Shown here one piece after another: positions 35,020-43,542 of a DNA stretch of 64,000 nucleotides. This DNA is from Zea mays. Taxonomy: Eukaryota > Streptophyta > Magnoliopsida > Poales > Poaceae. Below the pieces are notes generated by a model. That model was not told the origin of the DNA. It was given only the letters and a program-made list of their open reading frames with translations, and made no database searches. Location of the stretch: the NCBI RefSeq assembly GCF_902167145.1, contig NC_050098.1, positions 131,204,207-131,268,206 on the forward strand. Reading direction: 5' to 3'. The first letter of the stretch is position 1. Every line of letters starts with the position of its first letter. The position numbers and the translations under genes are program-made.

Positions 35020-35602
35020 AAAAAAGATAGTGAAGAGAAGATGAGAAGAAGGTTGTCCCAGAATCAACCCTGTGTCAGTCATCTCTCCGCAGCCTGGTCA
35101 AGCAACAACAGCAGAAGAAGGCCCCGTAACACCCTTGTTATGAGGTACTTCAAGGAGTTCAAATCCCCAAGATTAAAGAGTTCTACCCTCATTCTTTTTA
35201 AGTGGGGTAGTGTTCCAGTAAAGTTCCTGCTGTGGAGAAAAAGAAGAAGGCCTGTAGCAAGCTTGTCGAGGACCAGATCATCGAAGCTTATAAGTTTCTG
35301 GATGAGAAGTGGTCACCCAAGTTCCATTGATGAAGCACCAGAAGACTAATCAAGGAAGGAATCCATGTGGGAGTTCGCAAGAGAAAGGTTTGCGTGTTGG
35401 CATCGATGCTTCTTCAATAAGCTAGTTGCCAAGCGAAAGCCAGAAGCCTGAAGATGATCTTGAGTAGCCAGAATCAGCGTTTGCAATCAGCAGCCGGATG
35501 CTCCGCAAGGGCCAGATTTTGTTGAAGTTCCATCTCCTCGAAGAGTCTGCAAAGTGAAGATATGTAGCTGAAGTAAAGCTATACCCATAACCCTTCTAAG
35601 CC
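35020..35602 (+). other. E4 internal region before polypurine tract
   Basis: No continuous ORF of note (a 102-codon frame at 35041 looks unsupported). Contains a second polypurine-like block at 35191-35210. Short Lys/Glu-rich frames near 35220-35330 resemble no gag or pol motif. Confidence 0.45.
35191..35210 (+). repeat. E4 internal copy of the polypurine-tract region
   Basis: ATTCTTTTTAAGTGGGGTAG here nearly equals ATTCATTTTAAGTGGGGTAG at 35619-35638 beside the 3' LTR. One base differs in 20. Confidence 0.8.
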
Positions 35603-35622
35603 GAATCTCGAGGACGAGATTC
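35603..35622 (+). repeat. E4 inverted repeat upstream of polypurine tract
   Basis: GAATCTCG (35603-35610) and CGAGATTC (35615-35622), a perfect 8-bp stem, as in E1, E2 and E5. Confidence 0.75.
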
Positions 35623-35625
35623 ATT

Positions 35626-35641
35626 TTAAGTGGGGTAGATT
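35626..35641 (+). other. E4 polypurine tract
   Basis: TTAAGTGGGGTAGATT immediately before the 3' LTR start TGTAGCATCT. Confidence 0.7.
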
Positions 35642-36293
35642 TGTAGCATCTCAAAAATTCAAATCCTGAAATTTTCTCAAACTCCCTCTAAATTCAAAAT
35701 GAATTTCAAATTTCGTTTCAAAATGTTTGTTTGCAAGTTGATAACAACAAATAAATTATAGTGGTCTATATTCTCTCCAAAATCCTCCTCAAAATATTCT
35801 ACATATATTTCCCCAGTGATCACCCTCATTTTCTTTTCAGAAATACTGCCCAGATATTTCCCCAGTGACCCCCCTCAAATTCTTTCCAGAAATATTGCCC
35901 AAATATTCCACCAATATATCTCCAAGTATTTTCTTCCTAAGAAATACCTTCATAATCATTTTTCAAGTCCCTACAAATATTTTCTTCATAACTTTTCTCA
36001 TGCTCATACGTATATGTATGCCTCCAGTGTCATACGGTGAGCTCTACAAGCTAATCTCACTTATACAAGACAAATACATGCTAATCTCCCACTAATCCTC
36101 TCATCCTCCCACTAATCCTCTCATCCCTCCCCCTAATCCCCCCACCATGGCTATAAATAGAGGGGCAAGGGCCTCCTCTCATCCCACCCCAAGCCATTTC
36201 ATGGCAACTCTCTTCCCCCCCACACACACCCACTCCATGTTCCACACAAGCACACACTAGCACAAGGATCGTTCGATCGTTCTTCGATCGTTC
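35642..36293 (+). repeat. E4 3' LTR, left part
   Basis: Matches 28992-29640 with about seven differences by eye in 650 bases. Ends at the E5 insertion point; the last five bases, CGTTC, are the target-site duplication. Confidence 0.9.
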
Positions 36294-37165
36294 TGTGACA
36301 CCCTAGTGTCACCTAGGGTTTCTTTCAAATGCCAAACCTAGAACCATTATTTCATGTGAATCAAAGTAAGCATGTGCATCAAAATAACTTAAGTAAGAAA
36401 GAATTCACCAAGTATATGCTTAAAAGTATCATGATCAAAACAATTGAGTCTTTTAAAAAGATAAGAATGTGCAACCCTAATAAAAACCCTAAGTGAGCCC
36501 TATGAGCAAAATTCAAGAAAATAAGGAAAAGGGTATGAAAAGTTTAAAATTTTGAATTGAGCCAATTATAAAAATTAAAGTATATTTAATGAGCAACAGG
36601 AAAGATTGAGAAAGCTTAGCCAAAATAACTCAATTAAATCCCCAAATCAGCCCTTGAACTATGAACCCTTGGAGAAATTCAGATTTCTGAATTTCAGAAT
36701 TTCAGACCTCTTCCCAATGATCATCTGCGTTCTCTGTTTTTCAAAACTCAAAACCAGGAGTTCCAAATATCAAAGTTATGCCAAATTTCCTTGAACACAT
36801 CCTGGAAAAGTTTGAACTCAAACCAAATTCATTTGACACGGTTTTGGCACAGTTTGACCTCGGGACCAGGCATTCTGACACTGACACCTTGGTGACGCTA
36901 CAACTCCCTGTCCCTAGCCTAAAACCGCGCGACGTCCATACACAAAAGACAAAGCTTGGTCAGGTGAACAAATCTTTCACAGCGATCTTGCCCAAATTCG
37001 CGAAGATTTGCTCCCAATCGGCGCTTGAACAGGGGCAGAGGCAACGGGAACACGTGTTCGACCGTGGCTGACACCCCCGGTTCACGCCCGTTCGTGCACC
37101 GCGCCTCCCAGTGCACGCCCGCGCGCACTCGCCGGTCCACGACCGCCCGTGCACCGCGTCGTGCC

Positions 37166-37171
37166 TATAAA
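37166..37171 (+). promoter_or_regulatory. E5 5' LTR TATA box
   Basis: TATAAA in GTGCCTATAAAGCC. The stretch carrying it (about 37157-37626) is absent from the 3' LTR. Confidence 0.65.
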
Positions 37172-39475
37172 GCCTTCCCAGGCGCGCCCCACTTCGCCCT
37201 GCACTCACCCTCACCGGCCAGCCACTTTCCCTTAGCTCCGGCGAGCTCAATTCCGCCCGCCATTGCCGCTAGAGCTTCGGCCATCGTGGCCAGCCCACTC
37301 CAGCCATCCTCTGGGCAAGCCAGTGCTTCGGCTAGCTCCGCCAGTAGCCCGTGAAGCTTGCCAAGCCCTCGGACCCAGCCGGACTTCACCGGAGGCCCGA
37401 GATCGACCTCACCGGACTTCGGTCTTCCGCCGCCGCGCGTGGACCGAGCTATCCAGTGAGTCTCCGCCCAATTCCTTGCGCTCATGTCTTCTCTGGCACC
37501 CCGTGAACCTCTCTGACCCATCCAATTGCTCTATCTCGCCGTGACCAGGCCGGACTCCTCGCCGCCGACGAGCATCCCCGCCTGCGCGCGTGGACCGACC
37601 GACTCCGGCCATCTCCGACGGCGACCCGCACACCGTTGTGATCCCCGAGACCTCCCCTACGTCCTCAACCACTTCACCGGAGCCATCTCACCGCCGATAA
37701 GCCCCTCCGCCCTTTCTTCCGCCGCGGTTACTGTTTAAGGTAGAAGAAGGACCTCGGGTTAGGATTCGTAGAACCCGGGGGGTTTTCTGCAATGTCAGTG
37801 ACTCTTGTGAACAGTAGCTTAAGGACTGATTCGCGAGGAAAACTTAAAACACCCGCCAGGGACCCCAGTGCAAAGTAGTTTTCCATTTAATCAATTCTGT
37901 TAATCTTTTTAAATAACCAGAGAACTTATAAAATCCATAACTTGATGAATTCTTAATCAAAAGTTGTCAAACTAATTTTGCTAGATCTTAAATATTATGA
38001 ACTATCATTTAAAAATGATAAACCTTATGCTTTCTGTTCTAAATTTTAGAGTTTAAAATTAAAAACAGAAACTGACCAAACCTTTTTTAATTAAGAAAAA
38101 TTAGTTTTACTTCTGTGCTGAACCTAAGAAAATTTGTAGATGTTCAAACCTCATTTAGACACTGTTTAAAAATAGTAGGAACCCCAGCATTAGAAATTAT
38201 GATGTAGTTATTCATTTAAAGCTATTTTGTCCAAAACTTAGAGAAAATCAGAAAGGCATTAGAAATTAATGAACAGTGATTAAGATTATTTTTTCTAGTT
38301 TACTTATGTAACAGAGAACCTAGGAAAAATACAGAGATCATTAATTTGGACCAGTTTTAAATTAAAATGATTTATTTAGCCTTATTTGGACTGAGAATCA
38401 ATTATTAGAGTAGCAAAACTATAACCAAAATGATTAATAAAAATCCAGTGGACTTACAACCACCAGAGCCCCACTACAAAAATACAGAGCACCCCAGCCC
38501 AACTTTTTAAGTAAGGAAAATAAATACAAAGTGATAATAAGACATTTTCCAAATAAATCATAAACAACCCCTGTTAATGTGATAATGGGCAACCAAAAAT
38601 TTGCTAAGTCCATGATGGGATAAACTACCAGAGAAAAATGCCAACCCATGAAAAGGAAGAAAAATCATACCAATTGCTAATGATTTAAGAGAAAGGCCAC
38701 TTAATTCAAATAATGCATACCACCCCTTCCCTTAAGCAAAAAGAGGCCAAACTTCAGAATGATTGCTCTTGCACAAAACAATAACTAAGAAAAATAAGCA
38801 CTCTGTTGTTTGATGTTTTTCAAATATAGTGGTAGTAGAAAGCACCCATTTGGCTAGAAACTTGAGAAAACCATAGAAAAATAATTAAAAGGTATTAATG
38901 ATTAGAAATTTGTATCATGTCATGTTATAACACCTAAAAGCCAGCAAAAATGAGTTTTGGAGAATTGCCCACTGCTAAATAATAGTTGTAGTTCAAAGCA
39001 CCCCTTTTGCCCTAGAATTTAATAATTTTGTCCAGAGAAAACTATTCACTTTCTGATCCCCAAATTTTGAGACAGAGAAACATACACCAGTAACAAGCCA
39101 CTGTAATTTTTGCAGAATTTTTAGAATTTTATAAAAGCAACTTGTAGTTCAAACCTACTCCAAAACATTAAAGTGAATAAAAGAAAAGGAAAGAAGAAAT
39201 AAACCTCACCCCAATAAGTCTAACTTGAGTACTTATCAATTCTCACTAAGACTTAAAAGGAATTCAGTGGAACCCAAAAATTTAATCTACTTACCTTAGC
39301 TAAGTTTAAACCAATTTACCAAGTATACCACCCAAGGGACTTACATAAGTAAAGTTAACTTTGTTTAACTCAAGGAAAATCATGCACCTTTAAAAGTTGT
39401 GATTTCTAAAAGCACATGTCATATCATGCATATATCTTACGCATTGCATTCATTAGATTGTAATCTTGCCGACAG

Positions 39476-39579
39476 AGAGTACGTGCTCATCCCCGAGCAA
39501 GGACCCGTCCAAGAGGAGGACCAGGAGCAGGCTTCAGAGGCTGCTATTGAGGATCTCCCCGTAGCCCCAGCAATTGAAG
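39476..39579 (+). other. E5 LTR acidic mini-exon-like block
   Basis: Follows CTTGCCGACAG and ends ATTGAAG/GCAAGC. It reads as a Glu- and Gln-rich peptide (PEQGPVQEEDQEQASEAA), open in both LTR copies (second copy ends 50005). Same position and donor type as in E1 and E2. Splicing is inferred. Confidence 0.45.
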
Positions 39580-40517
39580 GCAAGCCCCGGTTTATATGCA
39601 TAACCGTATTATTATATGCTACTTTACTACACTTAATGCTTGTAGGATTGCAATGTGCACTTAAGTGTAGGAGTTGCTTGAAACCTCTAGTTGCATGAAC
39701 TTAGGATTCCTTTTTGAGATGAATACTAGTATGCTAGGTCGAGTAGCTGCTTGCTAATCAGGATCTCGGTAGAAGTCGAGTGATTTTTCTAGCACTCGCG
39801 CGAGGTCAGGAATTGATTGTATTCATCTTGATAACGGGATCTATGTTGGTCTATGGATTTGGATCCAGGGAGGATGCCTTGTCCATGAGACGGGAAAAAT
39901 GAATTAAGGATTAATGTGTGGATACCTGAGTCAAGCTTTTGAACGTACTAAGCACATGCCGGGAAAAATGGTAACCGGTAAACCTAGTACCTGATTGAAG
40001 CCGGGTGCGGACTTTATCCCTCATGCGACCTGAGACTGGGTCTCCCATGCTAGCTATGGTGGGTACAAGTGCGGTCACTGCACGGCGGCAGTTGGGGTCA
40101 GTGGAGCATTGTATGCCAAGGCGGTGAGGCCTGGACGCGAATGGGGAATCGATGGGGACGGTTGTCATGTGTGGGGTCGGAGTACCCTGACATGCCGTGT
40201 GTTTAGGTTTACCTTGCAAGGTTAAAACTCGATTCGAATCGTCTGCTTCTCGCAGCTAATGAGACTGCTTGATTCTTTGTACTGCATCGAGTAAGAAGTG
40301 AAATGTGGTTACATGAGATAATTTGTTGATTGAACTAATTGATTGTTACCATGTATGCTTAGAAGGAGCAAATCTAGCTAAGTTAATGATGATAGAAATT
40401 GAAAAGCTAAAATTTGCTTTTAGAAACAGCTAGTGCTTTTGGCAAACCAAACGCCTCAGCCAAACAGCTGCATAGTCTAGAGGTAGAGGAGTAGACTCCT
40501 CACACCGGTTAAGTCTA

Positions 40518-40539
40518 GCTGAGTATTAGTATACTCAGC
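40518..40539 (+). repeat. E5 LTR stem-loop
   Basis: GCTGAGTAT and ATACTCAGC pair perfectly over 9 bp around TAGT, followed by CTTGCTT and an acceptor-like AG. The 3' LTR copy is at 50944-50965. E1 and E4 have GAGTAC/GTACTC at the same place, a paired change. Confidence 0.7.
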
Positions 40540-40984
40540 CTTGCTTGTGGCACAACTTTTGCAGGTACCATTCAGGAAATGGTTGATGGTGTGACTTGGC
40601 CTACCACCCTGCCACCGGGTTGGACGATCGAGTGGGATGTTGCTCCGGCAGGAGAGGAGCACGAGGAGTAAAGGGCTAGGCCCTGCCCGATTCCTCGATA
40701 CCGACGACATCAATTATCCGCTGCACTTTATTTTGTGAACTTCATTTGCTACTCAAAAACTCCGATTTATGTAATAACTCCGCACTTAATTTGAGGTTTC
40801 CTGTTTTATTGTATTTCTTCTGTGACTCACCTTCGAGTGAGATTGTGGAATTTGATCCTGGTTAAGTGGCTCTATCAGACTAGATCTGAAGGACTGACGG
40901 GTTATTCTGATTTAAGTGTGTTACGGCCCCTGAGGTGTGACTTAGGCACTTAAGCTGGAATAATTCGGGTGGTTCTGCCACAGC

Positions 40985-40996
40985 TGGTATCGGAGC
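40985..40996 (+). other. E5 primer binding site
   Basis: TGGTATCGGAGC, initiator-Met tRNA type with the same A-to-G change as E2, two bases after the LTR. Confidence 0.88.
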
Positions 40997-41359
40997 AAAT
41001 TCCACCACAGAGAAGGACAATAAACCATGAATGCCAATTTTCAAAATTTAAAACTTGCCTAGAAACTGCTATGGATCGTCAGGACTAGACCGCTAGACCT
41101 AGGATGAAAGGCCTTAGGCATAGAGGGAGAAATAGGTGGCTAACTAATTAGGCCCCGTGGGCCAGTACTTATATTTTAAGGATGCCCTAAAAAGCACCCT
41201 ATTTTCTTTTTGAGAGGCAACGTTTCTTCCAGCATGCATGCATTATAAAACACAAGAAGGAATTAAAATTTTGAGCTAACCCCCTTTCTTTAAAACCATC
41301 CAGGCTCTCTTTTTCTTTTTCCTTCCACCATAATCTTTACCTTTGATTCCCTTCCGCAG
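40997..41359 (+). other. E5 leader before ORF0
   Basis: No ORF. It ends in a strong pyrimidine run (CTTTTTCTTTTTCCTTCCACC and on) followed by CTTCCGCAG directly before the ORF0 ATG, resembling a splice acceptor. Confidence 0.5.
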
Positions 41360-42235
41360 ATGAATTCACCCACCCCCGCCAGTGGAGGAGACTCTCGTTT
41401 CAGTTCTGACTTCCTTTCTCGCGATGGCTTTCCTTCCATCTTGTGGGAAGTGCTTAACTCCGCCGGTTACCCTACGCCCCCTTTGTACACGGTGCAGTTG
41501 TATGAGGAGCATCGGGTACCTCGTTGTCGGGTCTGGCTGACTTTGGAGGCTCATCCCCTTCAGCCGGGTTGGCGTTCTCTTGACTCTGAGACGATTGGAC
41601 TCAGGACGGACGACACCGTTGAGGCAGCAGCCATGAAGACTCTGACGACTTTCTGTGGCTACCATCCCCTGGAGATGGTGATGCACCCCTTGGGACTCTT
41701 CCCTGCTACGAAGAAGGATGATCCTATGTGGTGTAACCGCGTGAGCCATGTAAAGGATGTGTGGGCAATGTATCCTGACTTGGTTGGGAGGGTCACTGTT
41801 CAGTGCATGAGTGCGCTGTACCGCCTTGAGGCCCTTCAGAGCGATGTTATGGCACTCCTTGCTAACACCGCTCAGACTGCCAAGCTCACTCTCGACAGTC
41901 AGGAAGATTTTGTGGTCGACCTATCCACGGAGTTGGTGGAGAAGGATCTGCAGGTGGAGAGGCTGAGCCAGTGCATTGCCACCCTGGAGCAGCAAGTGGA
42001 GATCCGAGACAACACTATTGATGTCTTGGAGAACCAGCTTCACGATGTGCAGAGGGAACTCGAAGAAGCAAATGACCACTTGGACATGCACCACCTGGAG
42101 ATGGAGGCCAATGAAGCAGGAAGCGAGGGAGAAGAGGCTCCCGAGGAGCTAGGACTAGCCCCTGGTGCCAATGGGACTACCTCCACGATGCCTCCTTCAC
42201 CCGTATCCAGTGTCGCTTCCACCGCTCAGGGTTAA
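41360..42235 (+). CDS. E5 upstream ORF (ORF0): two-part protein of unknown function
   Basis: 291 codons, uninterrupted, between leader and gag; the ATG follows CCGCAG. An N-terminal globular-looking domain (about residues 15-170) holds SRDGFPSILWEVL, LYTVQLYEEH, EAAAMKTLTTFCGYHPLEMV and HPLGLFPATKKDDPMW. A coiled coil follows (about 180-245; LSQCIATLEQQVEIRD, LENQLHDVQRELEEAN) and then an acidic Gly/Pro/Ser-rich tail. The N-terminal domain is shared with E4, and the coiled coil and tail with E4 and E2. It has no zinc knuckle and is followed by a separate gag. It stays open while gag-pol in the same element has several lesions. Function unknown; an RNA- or particle-associated accessory role is only a guess. 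Confidence 0.7.
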   Translation: MNSPTPASGGDSRFSSDFLSRDGFPSILWEVLNSAGYPTPPLYTVQLYEEHRVPRCRVWLTLEAHPLQPGWRSLDSETIGLRTDDTVEAAAMKTLTTFCGYHPLEMVMHPLGLFPATKKDDPMWCNRVSHVKDVWAMYPDLVGRVTVQCMSALYRLEALQSDVMALLANTAQTAKLTLDSQEDFVVDLSTELVEKDLQVERLSQCIATLEQQVEIRDNTIDVLENQLHDVQRELEEANDHLDMHHLEMEANEAGSEGEEAPEELGLAPGANGTTSTMPPSPVSSVASTAQG

Positions 42236-42492
42236 GCAGTCGCTTCGACACTTTTAGGCGGATAGAAACCTATGCGAGCTTAGAAATATCACATTTTGGA
42301 CTAGGCTTATGGGTACTTTCCCCTGATTGATGTAACCCTGTAAACTTTTGAAATCGGTGGGATCTTTGTCACCATGTTATCTTCCTTTCGAACCTAATAT
42401 TATGATTATGGCATTTTTCCTTCCATATGAGATGATATCTTGTCGTTCGAAACTGTGAGTTGGATAACAATGGCGACAATCTCTGTTTTCAG
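42236..42492 (+). other. E5 spacer between ORF0 and gag
   Basis: No ORF. Ends ATCTCTGTTTTCAG immediately before the gag ATG, a strong splice-acceptor look-alike. Confidence 0.5.
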
Positions 42493-43542
42493 ATGGCAGC
42501 TAGGCAGCGTCGCGGGCAGAACGAGCAGGTTCCCCCGCCACCTCCTCCAGCTCCCACAGTGTAGGAGCTGATGGCCCAGCAGAATGAGATTCTGCGACAG
42601 CTCTTGCAGTGCCAGCCCCACCCTCAGCAGCATGGTGGAGGCCAGCATCAGCGACCTCCGGCAATGGCAACATACCAGGAGTTTCTGAGCACGCAGCCGC
42701 CCTTGTTCACCAAGGCAGAGGATCCGTTGGACGCCGACGTATGGCTTCGCGTCGTCGAGTCCAAGTTTCCCCTCCTCACAGGAGACTGCCCTGATGAAGC
42801 CAAGGCTCGCTTCACCGCACAGCAGCTTCGCGGCCCTGCTCGGACTTGGTGGGACCACTTCCGTGCTATGCTCCCCGCTGATCGTGAAGTATCTTGGGAG
42901 GAATTCAAGACTGCCTTCAGAGGACACCACATCCCAGCTAGCATTCTTGATCGGAAGTTGAATGAATTTCTGGCCCTTAATCAAGGAACCCGCACGGTAC
43001 TGCAGTATGCGCAAACCTTCAACGACTTATGCCAGTATGCAGGGTATCATGCTGATTCTGATGAGAAGAAGAGTGATCGCTTCCGCAGGGGTCTCAATAC
43101 CAAGCTGCGGGAACGACTCAACACTGTCCGGGCTGATAGCTTCAATGAGTTGGTCAACATGGCCACCTCCCAGGAGGATTGCATTGTTGCTCACCGGGCA
43201 GAGAAGAAGAGGAAGGCACCAATGGCAGCACCATCCGCTCAGGCTCAGAGGTTCCGGATTGTTTCTCACAATCAGAGCAGGGGTTTTCAGCAGCAGGCAG
43301 GCAAATGGGTGATCAGGCCACCTCAGCAGCAGCAGCAACCGACACCCAATCGCTTTCCAGCTCCCGCCCCAAGGAACAATCAGCCTCCGCAGCAGCAGCA
43401 GTTCCGCCAGGGCAATGGGAACAAGTGTTTCACTTGTGGCAATGTGGGCCACTATGCCAAGAATTGTCCCAGGAACCAGCAGAGGCAGATGCCAGCACCA
43501 AATCAAGACAAGGGAAGAAAGCAGAAGGTGCAAGTCAGGTAA
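42493..43542 (+). pseudogene. gag: E5 gag
   Basis: The frame opens at ATG 42493 and is continuous with pol. TAG at 42562 (likely from CAG) and TAA at 43540 (likely from CAA) interrupt it. The core is well preserved: PLFTKAEDPLDADVWLRVVE, QQLRGPARTWWDHF, FRGHHIPASILDRKLNEF. A Gln/Pro-rich linker precedes an intact CCHC knuckle CFTCGNVGHYAKNC (near 43428-43470). The body from 42571 is 323 codons without a stop. It makes particle and RNA-binding domains in the family; this copy would need readthrough. Confidence 0.88.

Larger units (their letters stand above)
36294..40982 (+). repeat. E5 5' LTR
   Basis: 4,689 bp. TATAAA at 37166-37171 in a GC-rich region; donor-like CCA/GTGAGT at 37456; an exon-like acidic block ending GAAG/GCAAGC at 39579; a perfect 9-bp stem-loop at 40518-40539; acceptor-like TTTTGCAG ending 40564. 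Long AT-rich middle (37900-39400) without genes. Confidence 0.93.

Noticed and set aside
41366..41749. Minus-strand 127-codon ORF over E5 ORF0
   Set aside because: Lies entirely within the + strand ORF0, which has homologues and a coiled coil; the antisense frame has neither.
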